Shown here: in pieces, positions 53,476 through 64,000 of the stretch
How the letters are laid out: each line of letters begins with the position of its first letter
Numbering within the stretch: position 1 is the first letter of the stretch
Assembly (NCBI RefSeq): GCF_003012745.1
Contig: NZ_PXYK01000022.1
Coordinates: 1 to 64,000, forward strand
DNA from: Kumtagia ephedrae
Lineage (GTDB): Bacteria > Pseudomonadota > Alphaproteobacteria > Rhizobiales > Rhizobiaceae
DNA: 64,000 nt
Direction of reading: 5' to 3'
Notes under the pieces: generated by a model
Told to the model about the DNA's origin: nothing
The model's input: only the letters and a program-made list of their open reading frames with translations
The model's database searches: none
Position numbers and translations under genes: made by a program

Positions 53476-55343
53476 TTCCCGCTAGGCCTATGGAATGAAG
53501 CGAAGCGATTCCACCTGACCCAGAAAGGATCATCGTCCGGTAGGGCTTTGCGAAGATCTGACTCAATCCGGTCTAGAGTACTAATTGCCACGTCGGTCTT
53601 GGACAACAACGCGTTCGCTGCCTTCAATGCATCCTCGGCAATCTTCGACCGAGCGGAGTCCAAGCCAAAAATATCTGACTCTAGCCACCTGTTGACAGAC
53701 CCATGTTTAGTAAAAGGCATAGTCGCAATGCAGACCTCGCGACCTACGAGCTTAGTCACATGTATGGTATCTTTCGTCGGGTCGAAGCCGTCCTCAAGAG
53801 AGGCCATCACCAACGGCGAGTGGGTCGCAATATGCAGTTGAATGGGATAGTTTGGAGCGACTTGCCTCAATGCCGCGAGCAGCGACGGCACAATCTGCCT
53901 TTGCCACTTTGGATGAAGGTGTGCTTCCACCTCATCAATCAGCACTACGATTTGCGGGTCAACGTCCCGTTCAAGCTTTCCGGCATCTAGAAACTCAAAA
54001 AAAACCCAAGCTACAACGTACGCAAATGTAAAAGCCTTTTGGATGCCGGCCGACAGGTATGGGAAGGCAACATCACCATACGGCATTCGGACAGTTGGCA
54101 GCTCTCGCGTATCGGTACGGATACGTCCGGGGGGTCCAAGCCTGAGGTGCCTACCTTCCGGCGGTGAGAGGGCTCGGAGTGCGGCCTCGAATACTTCTCG
54201 TCTTTTTGGGTATCGTTCAGGCAAGAGCTGCCAAAATACTACGTCTTGTAGCAATCCATTCGACGCGCGTCTTGATACACCGTCAGAGCTTGTTGTCTTA
54301 AGTCCATCGAGGAGTTGCTCTCGGCCTAGTCTAATAACTTCATTGCCACTTAGAGCACTAGAATAATGCCGTGGTATAAATATATTAACACCACCATCAA
54401 ACGAGAAGTATAGCGCCACGCTGCTAAGATCTGCGTTTGGGCGCTGCCAGCTACCGTCAACCTTATTGTAAGGAACAAGGGCCGTTGATCCTCTGGTCAA
54501 AGTTCTGTTTAGGTCAAATTCGATCTCTGATCGCTGTTCCATAATTTGTGGTTCCGCTCGATGTGCGGCCCAACTGCCAGTCAGCGACCACCACACAAGC
54601 TCTAACAACAACGTTTTGCCCAAGCTATTGTCGCCAGCAATTACGTTGAGGCGGGGCGACGCTGGATAGGTGGCGTCTTGAAATGGTCCAACATTTCGCA
54701 CTGAGAGTCGACGCAATGACACGGCTCTGTCCGACACTTGTTCGGTGGGATAGCCTATGTAAGAGAGCAACTCGTTTTCTGATACTGGCTGCTGAGATAA
54801 CCCAATGTCGCGTATCGATGTGTTATCAAATAACGTTTCAATTTCCTCATCCAAAAGATTGAAGTAGCTAACAAACGTTCTTATAATCTCGCCAGGCTCT
54901 TTTCCAGATGCTGCTTGAATATTTACATTTCTGCAATACCAAACGGCCATATCAAAAAGGGGTATCTTTTCAGATCGATTTGATTCCCTCAAGAAACTAA
55001 GCTCTTGAACATAGTTTTGCGTCCATCCCCAACCATGCGTATCTGGATCACGCACAAAGGCGGCAGAAAATGTGTCCGCGATAACACGCTGGAGTGAGGT
55101 GCTGTCGTACCGCTCGCTGACCCACTGCTTGGAACTCTTGAACGGGTTATAGAACCCTTTAACGCCTTTAAAGCGAAAGTAGGGTTCAAGGATTGAGTCC
55201 CGAATGAACGAGTAGCGAAATTCCTGAGTCGTACCAATAGGCAGGCTGGCCAGCTTAAATCCTAAAAAAGCATACCCGAAGAATGGATGCACCCCGGACA
55301 GACGTTCAACCGAAGTTACAACCTGCGACAACGATGGATACAT
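53472..55343 (-). CDS. AAA/ABC-class ATPase, PtuA-like
   Basis: A 623-residue protein: about 205 N-terminal residues of unknown fold, then an SMC/RecF-like ATPase. Walker A AGDNSLGKT (237-244), signature-like YLSAGIQK (429-436), Walker B VVLIDEVEAHLHPKW (467-480) and switch IATHSPLVM (about 505). This is the defence-type overcoming-lysogenisation/PtuA style. The start is ATG 55343, one base after the methyltransferase stop (TGAGATG); an earlier GTG is in frame. It overlaps the HNH gene by four bases. AT-rich codon usage signals transfer. Confidence 0.85.
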   Translation of the reverse strand: MYPSLSQVVTSVERLSGVHPFFGYAFLGFKLASLPIGTTQEFRYSFIRDSILEPYFRFKGVKGFYNPFKSSKQWVSERYDSTSLQRVIADTFSAAFVRDPDTHGWGWTQNYVQELSFLRESNRSEKIPLFDMAVWYCRNVNIQAASGKEPGEIIRTFVSYFNLLDEEIETLFDNTSIRDIGLSQQPVSENELLSYIGYPTEQVSDRAVSLRRLSVRNVGPFQDATYPASPRLNVIAGDNSLGKTLLLELVWWSLTGSWAAHRAEPQIMEQRSEIEFDLNRTLTRGSTALVPYNKVDGSWQRPNADLSSVALYFSFDGGVNIFIPRHYSSALSGNEVIRLGREQLLDGLKTTSSDGVSRRASNGLLQDVVFWQLLPERYPKRREVFEAALRALSPPEGRHLRLGPPGRIRTDTRELPTVRMPYGDVAFPYLSAGIQKAFTFAYVVAWVFFEFLDAGKLERDVDPQIVVLIDEVEAHLHPKWQRQIVPSLLAALRQVAPNYPIQLHIATHSPLVMASLEDGFDPTKDTIHVTKLVGREVCIATMPFTKHGSVNRWLESDIFGLDSARSKIAEDALKAANALLSKTDVAISTLDRIESDLRKALPDDDPFWVRWNRFASFHRPSGK

Positions 55344-55344
55344 C

Positions 55345-56172
55345 TCAGATCGCCCCGAGCCTTTTGGCTGAGAACTCACAAAATTGATAGTTTAGGTCAA
55401 TACCAAAGGCTGGCCGCTCGGCGTTAACCGCGGCGGTGAGCGTCGTACCAGTGCCAGCAAAGGGATCTAGTACTTCATCACCTTTCTCCGTCGAGCAATC
55501 GATGGCCTTTCGTGCCAAAGCTTCCGGAAATGCTGCATTGTGCAAACCCTTTGAAGAGTTTGGCTTTACAGGTATGCGCCAAACATCCTCGCTTCCACCC
55601 AATGCGGTCCTAAAAAATTTGTAGCGAGGCTTTTTTGAGAACATGAACAAGAACTCGTATGAGCGCCAAGGCCGATCCTTGGCCGTAGGTTCAGGTAACC
55701 CATTTGAACGCTCCCAGACAATCGGAGAACGCAAAATCCAGCCATCGGAGATCATACGCAATGCCACGCGCCAAGGAATGCCTATGGTTGTCTTCCTAGG
55801 AACGCCGAGTCCACTCGCATCAACGGCACGAAGACCGAACCGACGAGCCTTACTTTTCGCGTCAGTTCCCTTGGGGAGACCCTTTGCCGAATAGTAGGTA
55901 TCTCCTAGATTGAGGAATAGTAAACCATCATCCTTGAGGACGCGCCGCACCGATTTCATCGAATCTGCTATAGCTTCAACGTATCCATCAATGGTCGGCT
56001 CAAGGCCTATTTGGCCATCAACTTTATAGTCTCGCTGCCAATAGTACGGTGGCGAAGTTACTACGCACTGAAAACGATTTTTATCTAGATTTGCGAGCAC
56101 CTCATTTATGTCACCTCTATGAACACGCCAAGGGATAGCTTTCTTTGTTTCGCCTAACCATTCGGTGATCAT
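55345..56172 (-). CDS. DNA methyltransferase, beta class (N4C or N6A)
   Basis: A 275-residue DNA methyltransferase. The catalytic motif IV TSPPYYWQRDY (39-49) precedes the SAM motif DPFAGTGTT (236-244), the order of beta-class enzymes; SPPY is frequent in N4-cytosine methylases but N6-adenine is possible. It begins at ATG 56172, twelve bases after the lepA stop, with no strong ribosome site, so it may be read from lepA. First of three coupled genes (methyltransferase, ATPase, HNH). AT-rich relative to lepA. Confidence 0.88.
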   Translation of the reverse strand: MITEWLGETKKAIPWRVHRGDINEVLANLDKNRFQCVVTSPPYYWQRDYKVDGQIGLEPTIDGYVEAIADSMKSVRRVLKDDGLLFLNLGDTYYSAKGLPKGTDAKSKARRFGLRAVDASGLGVPRKTTIGIPWRVALRMISDGWILRSPIVWERSNGLPEPTAKDRPWRSYEFLFMFSKKPRYKFFRTALGGSEDVWRIPVKPNSSKGLHNAAFPEALARKAIDCSTEKGDEVLDPFAGTGTTLTAAVNAERPAFGIDLNYQFCEFSAKRLGAI

Positions 56173-56183
56173 GATCTCAGCAC

Positions 56184-57998
<1,815 letters not shown>

Positions 57999-58143
57999 GG
58001 TCCGCGCCTATAACGCATTCGCGCGGAAAGGGAACAGGCTGTTTTGCCGCCGGGCTGCGGGATCGCGCGGGTTTCGGGCGTTTGCGCCCGCCCGGTGGCT
58101 GCGGCCCCTTCCCTTTTGCGCGCCGTCGCGGCATGTCTGGTGC

Positions 58144-58581
58144 ATGAACCCTGACGATCCCATCCAGATCGCCGACGGCGTCGTCATCCATGCCGATGAC
58201 CTCGCGGAGACTTTCATCCGCGCGTCCGGGCCGGGCGGGCAGAACGTCAACAAGGTGGCGAGCGCCGTGCAGCTGCGCTTCGACGCCGCGAATGCGCGCG
58301 GCCTGCCGGAGCGCGTGCGCGAGCGGGTGCTGGCGCTGGCCGGCCAGCGCGCCACCAAGAACGGCGTGGTGGTCATCGAGGCCGACCGCTTCCGCACCCA
58401 GGAGCGCAACCGGATCGACGCCCGCCAGCGCCTGGCGGCGCTGGTCGCCAAGGCCGCCGAGCCGCCGCCGCCGCCACGCAAGAAGACAAGGCCGTCGAAG
58501 GGCGCGGTCGAGCGCCGGCTGAAATCCAAGGCCGGCCGCTCCACGGTGAAGCGGCTGCGCGGCAGGGTCAGCGACGACTGA
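58144..58581 (+). CDS. arfB: Peptidyl-tRNA hydrolase ArfB
   Basis: A 145-residue release-factor-like rescue hydrolase (ArfB/YaeJ). It has the GGQ catalytic motif (RASGPGGQNVNKVASAVQLR) and a basic C-terminal tail (KSKAGRSTVKRLRGR) that inserts in the mRNA channel of stalled ribosomes. ATG at 58144 fits the family start; the longer open frame upstream is the shadow of lepA. It is divergent from lepA. Confidence 0.92.
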   Translation: MNPDDPIQIADGVVIHADDLAETFIRASGPGGQNVNKVASAVQLRFDAANARGLPERVRERVLALAGQRATKNGVVVIEADRFRTQERNRIDARQRLAALVAKAAEPPPPPRKKTRPSKGAVERRLKSKAGRSTVKRLRGRVSDD

Positions 58582-58769
58582 GCCGCCGCCCGGGCGCGAT
58601 CGCTTCGGCGCGGATGCGTGGATGACGAGGCTGCATATTGGGGAGGGGCGGCTCCGAACGCGGCGGGAAATTAAACATCCGGGCAGTCGGCGGGTGCGCC
58701 GGGCTTTTCATCCCGGCGATTTCAGGGCAGATTCCGTAGGCAATGCAACGGCTAGGGAGTGCCACGGCC

Positions 58770-59288
58770 ATGGGTATGTTCGACTTCATGAAGAGCGTCG
58801 GCAAGAAGCTGGGCTTCGGCGAGGATGACGACGATGCCGCCAAGACCGAGGCGCTGAAGAAAGAACTGCAATCGCACAATCTCGGCACCGACAAGGTCGA
58901 TGTCGCCGTGAAGGGCGACAAGGTGGTGCTGAAGGGCGTGGTCAAGGACCAGTCGGCTTTCGAGAAGGCGGTCATCGCCGTGGGCAATACGCTCGGGGTC
59001 TCGTCGGTCGAAGCCGACGAGCTCAAGGTGGTGGCGCCGGAGTCCGGGCTGAAGCTGGAAAGCACCGACATGACGGCGCTGGTCAAGGCGGCGACGCCGG
59101 CCAAGGCGCCGGTGTTCTATACGGTGAAGAAGGGCGACAACCTCTGGAAGATCGCCGAGGCGCAGTACGGCAAGGGCAAGGGCGCCAAGAACACCATCAT
59201 CTTCGACGCCAACAAGCCGATGCTGACGCATCCGGACAAGATCTATCCGGGCCAGGTGCTGCGCATCCCGGACATTGAGACGGCCTGA
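58770..59288 (+). CDS. LysM/BON-domain protein (Kbp/YgaU-like)
   Basis: A 172-residue protein with an N-terminal amphipathic segment (MGMFDFMKSVGKKLGFGEDD), a BON domain (about 35-90; VKGDKVVLKGVVKDQSAFEK) and a C-terminal LysM module (YTVKKGDNLWKIAEAQYGKG ... PGQVLRIPDI). This is the architecture of E. coli Kbp, a K+-binding protein. ATG at 58770 has GGGAG upstream. Confidence 0.9.
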   Translation: MGMFDFMKSVGKKLGFGEDDDDAAKTEALKKELQSHNLGTDKVDVAVKGDKVVLKGVVKDQSAFEKAVIAVGNTLGVSSVEADELKVVAPESGLKLESTDMTALVKAATPAKAPVFYTVKKGDNLWKIAEAQYGKGKGAKNTIIFDANKPMLTHPDKIYPGQVLRIPDIETA

Positions 59289-59367
59289 GCTTCGGACGAA
59301 CGAGCGGCGGGTGCATGACCCCGCCGCCTTCCGGCAAGGGTGAGGCCGCAGAACCTATGTGAGCACA

Positions 59368-59712
59368 ATGGTTGCCAGCACAGCCGCGATGCTCGATCGA
59401 TGGCTGGAGGACAATTCCGGTCGTCTTGCCGGCAGATTCCAGCCGCAACGGATCGGCAACTGGACGCTTTGCGACCAGCAGGGCATTGCGCTGGACCTTG
59501 ACGGAGAGCTCGTAATGGGGCGTGTGACGGTCTGGCCGGAAATGGTCTCGGAGATCGAGGCGCTGGCCGTACAAACGGAAGAAACGCTTTTCTGTTGGTC
59601 GTACATGCCAATGTCGACAGCGCTGCTCGACGAATGGCTGTCGGGACTCGAATTCCATTCGGGACTAGGCGATTGCCCGGCGCCCGCGCGGCATCGGAGC
59701 GGCGTTGTCTAA
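59368..59712 (+). CDS. Small acidic hypothetical protein
   Basis: A 114-residue protein containing GNWTLCDQQGIALDLDGELV and FCWSYMPMSTALLDEWLSGL. No signal peptide or membrane segment. I do not recognise a family with confidence; the compact, Trp-rich form is reminiscent of small immunity-type proteins. ATG at 59368 is taken; a GTG three codons earlier is possible. It lies 51 bp before alkB on the same strand. Confidence 0.5.
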   Translation: MVASTAAMLDRWLEDNSGRLAGRFQPQRIGNWTLCDQQGIALDLDGELVMGRVTVWPEMVSEIEALAVQTEETLFCWSYMPMSTALLDEWLSGLEFHSGLGDCPAPARHRSGVV

Positions 59713-59763
59713 CCGAGCATAGGCAGGCGATCCGATTCTATGCCGATCTAACGAGGAAGCGAT

Positions 59764-60399
59764 ATGCTCGTCCTGCCAGCGGGCGTCAGGCACATGCCGG
59801 GCTATTTCGACCGGGAGGCCCAGCAGTATCTGGTCGAGGCGATCCGCGAGGTAGTGCGCGGCGCCCCGCTCTACACGCCGGCCATGCCGAAGAGCGGCAA
59901 GGAGATGAGCGTGCGCATGACCAATTGCGGCGCGCTCGGCTGGGTGACCGACAAGCAGCGCGGCTATCGCTACCAGGCGACCCATCCGGTCACCGGCGAA
60001 CCGTGGCCGGCAATCCCCGAACGGCTGCTTTCGCTGTGGAGGGACGTCGCGGACTATCCGCATCCGCCGGAAGCCTGCCTCGTCAACTTCTATTCCGGAA
60101 CCGCGAAAATGGGCCTGCACCAGGATCGTGACGAGAGGGATTTCGCTGCGCCGGTGGTGTCGGTGTCGCTCGGGGACGCCTGCCTGTTCCGCGTCGGCCA
60201 GACGACGCGCAACGGGCCGACGGAATCGTTGCGGCTGGAGAGCGGCGACGTGGTCGTGCTCGGCGGCGAAGGCCGGCTCTGCTTCCACGGCGTCGACCGT
60301 GTCTATCCGGACACGTCGACGCTGCTGCCGAAGGGCGGCCGCATCAATCTCACGCTGCGGCGGGTGACGGTGCCGAGGCGGGCCGAAGCTCCGGCGTGA
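59764..60399 (+). CDS. alkB: Alkylated-DNA dioxygenase AlkB
   Basis: A 211-residue Fe(II)/2-oxoglutarate dioxygenase repairing 1-methyladenine and 3-methylcytosine by oxidative demethylation. Iron ligands: GLHQDRDERDF (HxD) and CFHGVDRVYPD (distal His); the 2-oxoglutarate Arg in GGRINLTLRRV. MTNCGALGWVTDKQRGYRYQ is the nucleotide-recognition lid. ATG at 59764. Confidence 0.95.
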   Translation: MLVLPAGVRHMPGYFDREAQQYLVEAIREVVRGAPLYTPAMPKSGKEMSVRMTNCGALGWVTDKQRGYRYQATHPVTGEPWPAIPERLLSLWRDVADYPHPPEACLVNFYSGTAKMGLHQDRDERDFAAPVVSVSLGDACLFRVGQTTRNGPTESLRLESGDVVVLGGEGRLCFHGVDRVYPDTSTLLPKGGRINLTLRRVTVPRRAEAPA

Positions 60400-60480
60400 G
60401 GAGCGGCTGCCTGCTTCGACGGTCGGCGCCGACGATCCACGGGCGACCGCCGGCATTATCCGTGCGGGTGCCCGCGGTCG

Positions 60481-61440
60481 CTACAGCTTGCGCAGCGCCA
60501 CTTCCTCGATCAGGTGATCGGCGCCCTTGCGCAGGATCAGGTCGGCGCGCGGGCGCGTCGGCAGGATGTTCTCGCGGAGATTCTTCAGGTTGATGTTCTG
60601 CCACAGCCCCTCGGCGATGGCCTGCGCCGCATCCTCCGACAGTTGCGAGTAGCGGTGGAAGAAGGACTGCGTGTCGCGGAAGGCCGTCTCGCGCAGCCGC
60701 ATGAAGCGGGCGATGTACCAGTCGTGGATCAGATTCTCGTCGGCGTCGATGAAGATCGAGAAATCGAAGAAATCCGACAGGAACGGCACGTATTTGCCGT
60801 CCTTCGGCAGGTCGCGCGGCTGCAGCACGTTGAGCCCCTCGAAGATCAGGATGTCGGGCCGGTCGATGGTGACGAACTGGCCGGGAACCACGTCGTAGGT
60901 GAGGTGCGAATAGACGGGCGCGCGCACATGGGCCTCACCCGACTTGATCGCCGACAGGAAGCGCAGCAGGCCGCCGACGTCGTAGCTGTCGGGAAAGCCC
61001 TTGCGCTCCATCAGCCCCTCGCGGCGCAGCACCTCGTTGGGATGGAGGAAACCGTCGGTGGTGATCAGGTCGACCTTGGGGCTCGACGGCCAGCGCCGCA
61101 TCAGCTCCTTGAGCAGGCGGGCGGTGGTCGACTTGCCGACCGCGACCGAGCCGGCCATGCCGATGATGAAGGGCGTCTTGCGCACCTCGCCGGCGTTGAA
61201 GAAGGACTGGCGCTGGCGGAACAGCAACTGGCTCGTCTCGACATGGGCGGAGAGCAGCCGCGACAGCGTCAGGTAGATGCGCCGCACCTCGTCGAGGTCG
61301 ACGCGGTCCTGCAGCGAGCGCAGGCGCTCGACCTCCTCGGCGGTCAGCGTCAGCGGCGTGTCGGCGCGGAACTCAGCCCATCGCTCGGCGGAAAAGAAAC
61401 GGTAGGGGGAGTATTTTTCCGACCGAACGAGCTGATCCAT
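60481..61440 (-). CDS. coaA: Type I pantothenate kinase
   Basis: A 319-residue kinase making 4'-phosphopantothenate, the committed step of CoA synthesis. P-loop [17 protein letters not shown], substrate regions [20 protein letters not shown] and [32 protein letters not shown] at 61440. Follows hisF-hisE as in many Rhizobiales. Confidence 0.97.
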   Translation of the reverse strand: MDQLVRSEKYSPYRFFSAERWAEFRADTPLTLTAEEVERLRSLQDRVDLDEVRRIYLTLSRLLSAHVETSQLLFRQRQSFFNAGEVRKTPFIIGMAGSVAVGKSTTARLLKELMRRWPSSPKVDLITTDGFLHPNEVLRREGLMERKGFPDSYDVGGLLRFLSAIKSGEAHVRAPVYSHLTYDVVPGQFVTIDRPDILIFEGLNVLQPRDLPKDGKYVPFLSDFFDFSIFIDADENLIHDWYIARFMRLRETAFRDTQSFFHRYSQLSEDAAQAIAEGLWQNINLKNLRENILPTRPRADLILRKGADHLIEEVALRKL

Positions 61441-61456
61441 CTGATCTCCTCGACGT

Positions 61457-61558
61457 TAGAGCGGAACGCCATCAAATGAATCGGCATTCCGCTCTATCTC
61501 TTGTTCTGCCGCATGACCTGTGTCCGGAAAGTCTGCAACTTTTCGGGATCATGCTCTA
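61457..61558. repeat. RIME-like double palindrome upstream of coaA
   Basis: Two adjacent palindromes: TAGAGCGGAA...TTCCGCTCTA (61457-61496) and GCATGA...GGAAAGTCTGCAACTTTTC...ATCATGC (61511-61558). This composition is like the rhizobial intergenic mosaic elements. It lies between hisE and coaA, close to the coaA start. Confidence 0.7.
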
Positions 61559-61569
61559 GGCCGCCGGCG

Positions 61570-61896
61570 CTAGGCGCCGGCGCGCGATGCCTTTTCGGCT
61601 ACTCCCGAGCGGGCCGTCCGGCGCTCGAGCTCGGCAAGAACGTCGGACAGCGGCACGCCCGAAATCGCCAGCACCACCAGCAGGTGGTAGAGAAGGTCGG
61701 CGCTTTCCGAGACCAGCTCCGCGCGGTCGCCGCGGACTGCCGCGATGACTGTCTCGACCGCTTCCTCGCCCAGCTTCTTGCCGGCCCTGTCGATGCCGGC
61801 CGAAAACAGCTTTGCCGTCCAGGAGGAGGCGGAATCGCCCTGGCTGCCGCGCTCGGCGACGATCTTCTCGAGGTCGGAAAGGCTGAACCCGCTCAT
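61570..61896 (-). CDS. hisE: Phosphoribosyl-ATP pyrophosphatase
   Basis: A 108-residue MazG-like hydrolase acting second in histidine synthesis, converting PR-ATP to PR-AMP. Hallmarks: [63 protein letters not shown] at 61896, ten bases after hisF. The 3' end carries a GC hairpin (61563-61583). Confidence 0.95.
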   Translation of the reverse strand: MSGFSLSDLEKIVAERGSQGDSASSWTAKLFSAGIDRAGKKLGEEAVETVIAAVRGDRAELVSESADLLYHLLVVLAISGVPLSDVLAELERRTARSGVAEKASRAGA

Positions 61897-61906
61897 CGAG
61901 CGCCGT

Positions 61907-62701
61907 TTAGGCTGTCCGCGGGGCGCTGTCGAGTCGCATCGCCAGGCCGGCGTCAGCCATGTGCCGCTTGGCCTCGGCGATGGAATAGGTGCCGAAATGG
62001 AAGATCGAGGCGGCGAGCACCGCGGTGGCATGGCCGTCGCGGATGCCTGCGACCAGATGGTCGAGCGTGCCGACGCCGCCGGAGGCGATGACCGGCGCGC
62101 GCACCGCGTCGGCCACGGCGCGCGTCAGCGCGATGTCGTAGCCGGCCTTGGTGCCGTCGCGATCCATGGAAGTGAGCAGGATCTCGCCGGCGCCGCGATC
62201 GACCACCTTGCGCGCGAATTCGACGGCGTCGATGCCGGTTTTCTCGCGGCCGCCATGGGTGAAGATCTCCCAGCGGCCGGCCTCGCCGGGCGCGGAAACC
62301 TTCTTGGCGTCGATCGCCACGACGATGCACTGGTTGCCGAACTTGTCGGCGGCCTCGGCGACGAAATCCGGGTTCTTCACCGCCGCCGTGTTGATCGACA
62401 CCTTGTCGGCGCCGGCCAGAAGCAGTTTTCGGATGTCAGCGACCTGGCGCACGCCGCCGCCGACGGTGAGCGGCATGAAACACTGCTCGGCGGTGCGCGC
62501 CACCACGTCGAAGATGGTCTCGCGGTTGTCGGAGGAGGCGGTGATGTCGAGGAAGCACAGCTCGTCGGCGCCGGCGGCGTCATAGGCGCGCGCCGCCTCG
62601 ACCGGATCGCCGGCGTCGATCAGGTCGACGAAGTTGACGCCCTTGACGACGCGGCCGTCCTTCACGTCGAGGCAGGGAATGACACGGGATTTCAGGGTCA
62701 T
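61907..62701 (-). CDS. hisF: Imidazole glycerol phosphate synthase cyclase subunit
   Basis: A 264-residue TIM-barrel cyclase of histidine synthesis. [20 protein letters not shown] contains the catalytic Asp; [13 protein letters not shown] and [20 protein letters not shown] contain the second catalytic Asp; phosphate loops [13 protein letters not shown] at 62701 (MTLKSRV); the 48-codon upstream extension overlaps the Uma2 gene and is not HisF. Confidence 0.97.
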   Translation of the reverse strand: MTLKSRVIPCLDVKDGRVVKGVNFVDLIDAGDPVEAARAYDAAGADELCFLDITASSDNRETIFDVVARTAEQCFMPLTVGGGVRQVADIRKLLLAGADKVSINTAAVKNPDFVAEAADKFGNQCIVVAIDAKKVSAPGEAGRWEIFTHGGREKTGIDAVEFARKVVDRGAGEILLTSMDRDGTKAGYDIALTRAVADAVRAPVIASGGVGTLDHLVAGIRDGHATAVLAASIFHFGTYSIAEAKRHMADAGLAMRLDSAPRTA

Positions 62702-62709
62702 GCGGGAGC

Positions 62710-63270
62710 TCAGCCTTCGATGCCGGCGTAGAGTTCGGATAGTTGAAGCGTGATGCCCAGTCCGGCCAGCGACACGGTCTCGCCACGGCCTTCGATCATG
62801 TCCGGCTCGGTCCAGGCGCCGTCGTCGGCGCGCGACCAGAGCCACAGTCGCGGCTCGTCCTGTGCGAGAACGAGATAGTGGCGCAACGAAGCCAATGCCA
62901 AATAGTCGCTGGCCTTAGTTCCGAAATCCTCTGCCACGCTGGCCGGCGACAGGATTTCCGCCACCAGAAGAGGTGCTGAGGTCGCCAGCGCCTTGCCGTC
63001 CCCTGCGGTCGGTTCTACCAGAACGTCGGGATAACGGACGCCATCTCGAGTCCGCACGCCGAAATCCGTTGCACCGATGTCGTAGGCTTCCAGGCCAAGC
63101 TGCAACACCAGTTGATGGGTGAGCCGGGTGGCAATACGCCAATGGTTCCTGGTGACGTTAATCATCATTTCGACCACCCTCCCCCTTACGAATTCGCGCT
63201 TGCCCTCGCGCCCCTCGTTCCAGCGCAGGAATTCGTCCGCCGTGGTCGGAAGTTTCGACTGGATGTTCAT
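62710..63270 (-). CDS. Uma2-family (DUF820) nuclease-like protein
   Basis: A 186-residue PD-(D/E)xK-fold protein of the Uma2 family. Features are [29 protein letters not shown] (catalytic Asp region) and [20 protein letters not shown] (E-x-x-SP plus Lys). Uma2 proteins are numerous in cyanobacteria and some Rhizobiales; their role is unclear and possibly linked to mobile DNA. ATG at 63270. It is placed 12 bp after an arginase-family gene and 8 bp before hisF, so it sits within the his transcription unit. Confidence 0.85.
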   Translation of the reverse strand: MNIQSKLPTTADEFLRWNEGREGKREFVRGRVVEMMINVTRNHWRIATRLTHQLVLQLGLEAYDIGATDFGVRTRDGVRYPDVLVEPTAGDGKALATSAPLLVAEILSPASVAEDFGTKASDYLALASLRHYLVLAQDEPRLWLWSRADDGAWTEPDMIEGRGETVSLAGLGITLQLSELYAGIEG

Positions 63271-63282
63271 GGGGTCAGATTA

Positions 63283-64000
63283 TCAAATCCGCTCCAGCGC
63301 GGCGAGCAGTTCGTTGAGCAGTTCGCCGACCAGCGGCGGCACCTCGGCCTTGGGATCATAGGCCGGGTCGTAGGCGGAGATGGTGACGCCGGCGACCGGG
63401 ATCGACCTGGCTACGCCGCAGGCCATGCGCCGCAGCTCCTCCGGGCTTGGGCCGCCCGGCGTCGCGTAGCGGTTCGCCTGCAGAAGCGCCGGGTCGTGCA
63501 CGTCGAGGTCGAGATGCAGATGCGCCTTGGTCGCGCCGGCTGCCTTGAGCTTCTCCACCTGGGCGACCGCATCGCCGCATGGGGCCCTCAGGATGGGCAG
63601 GCTCTCCAGCAGCCGTTTTTCGTCGGGATCGAGGTCGCGGGCGTCGACCAGCAGGCAGCGCGCCGGGTCGATCGTGTGGAATCCGGGGATCGATGCGGTG
63701 AGAGGACGCCAGCACAGGCCGAGCACCGTCGCCAGAGCCATGCCGTCGAGATAGCCCCAGGTCGAGGTCTCCGGCGTGTTGATGTCGCCGTGCTGGTCGG
63801 CCCAGACGATCGCATCCGCCCCCTCCCCGGCCACCGCGCCGGCGGCCGTCAGGCAATTGCCGGCCAGCACCACCGGAAAACGGCCTGCGGCGATGCTCTC
63901 GCGGACCTTTTCGGCCACCGCGCGGCAGACGGCGAAGCCGGTGGTGATCTCGCGGCCCTGCGCGTCGCCCACCTCGCCGATGTCCTCGACCGCCACGTCG
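63283..64000 (-). CDS. Arginase/agmatinase-family protein, 5' end beyond window
   Basis: At least 237 residues of a ureohydrolase-fold protein; the frame stays open to the window edge. Mn-ligand motifs: VLAGNCLTAAG (in place of GGNHS), WADQHGDINTPE (DxHxD) and LHLDLDVHDPAL (DxDxxDP). The His of GGNHS is replaced by Cys, so metal binding at that position may differ. It could be an arginase-like hydrolase or formimidoylglutamase relative. Co-oriented with Uma2 and hisF. Confidence 0.8.
   Translation of the reverse strand, partial: DVAVEDIGEVGDAQGREITTGFAVCRAVAEKVRESIAAGRFPVVLAGNCLTAAGAVAGEGADAIVWADQHGDINTPETSTWGYLDGMALATVLGLCWRPLTASIPGFHTIDPARCLLVDARDLDPDEKRLLESLPILRAPCGDAVAQVEKLKAAGATKAHLHLDLDVHDPALLQANRYATPGGPSPEELRRMACGVARSIPVAGVTISAYDPAYDPKAEVPPLVGELLNELLAALERI

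Overview
The window is high-GC DNA with dense operons and long palindromic intergenic repeats. It looks like the chromosome of an alphaproteobacterium of the Rhizobiales, most likely a Mesorhizobium/Aminobacter-type (Phyllobacteriaceae) organism. That placement is an inference from the smo polyol operon, the rhizobial urease set, the nodFE-like pair, hisF-hisE-coaA, DUF1127 and DUF29 proteins and the repeat style; no rRNA or tRNA gene is in view.

Layout. 0.1-15.4 kb: a polyol (sorbitol/mannitol) uptake and catabolism operon on the minus strand (smoE-smoF-smoG-smoK, polyol dehydrogenase, FGGY kinase, aldo/keto reductase). A clear sigma70 promoter has its -10 box overlapped by a TGGGCAATT element that recurs in front of the SorC-type regulator and a divergent HAD phosphatase gene. 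A LysR regulator, a DUF1127 protein and a CAP-domain lipoprotein lie between. 15.5-25.9 kb: a class II aldolase, then a broken-up urease cluster. ureD-ureA-DUF1272-ureB is separated from ureC by two opposite-strand secreted proteins and an AbrB/PIN toxin-antitoxin pair, and ureC is separated from ureEFG by DUF29 genes, gene debris, a membrane protein and a GST. 26-31 kb: a NodF/NodE-like carrier-protein/ketosynthase pair, a Nu-class GST, a small P-loop kinase and an SbmA/ABCD-type ABC protein. 31-41.6 kb: a divergent cluster with a double-wHTH GntR regulator, a PotFGHI-type ABC importer, two paralogous GT1 glycosyltransferases, a tandem cupin and an aldehyde dehydrogenase. 41.7-49.3 kb: an amide/urea operon (amiC-amiR-urtABCDE-fmdA) with a structured leader and an intrinsic terminator in front of amiC, fitting AmiR (ANTAR) antitermination. 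49.4-52.8 kb: a penicillin-binding-protein-like lipoprotein, a methyltransferase, a cysteine-containing unknown and repeat-rich DNA ending in a truncated dtd. 52.85-56.17 kb: a visibly AT-richer, three-gene, tightly coupled defence-like island (DNA methyltransferase, AAA ATPase, HNH nuclease; Septu-like) lying against lepA. 56.2-64 kb: core genes (lepA, arfB, a LysM/BON protein, alkB, coaA, hisE, hisF) plus a Uma2 protein and an arginase-family gene cut by the window end.

How it fits together. Much of the window is nitrogen and carbon scavenging: FmdA releases ammonia from amides imported by UrtABCDE, urease releases ammonia from urea, and the smo and pot-like importers bring in polyols and amine-type solutes. 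Nearly every spacer over about 100 bp inside the two carbohydrate/amine operons is filled by a different long hairpin repeat, which also creates spurious upstream extensions of the open reading frames. The least familiar systems are the methyltransferase-ATPase-HNH island, the glycosyltransferase/amine-importer/cupin/ALDH cluster and the orphan nodFE-like pair.
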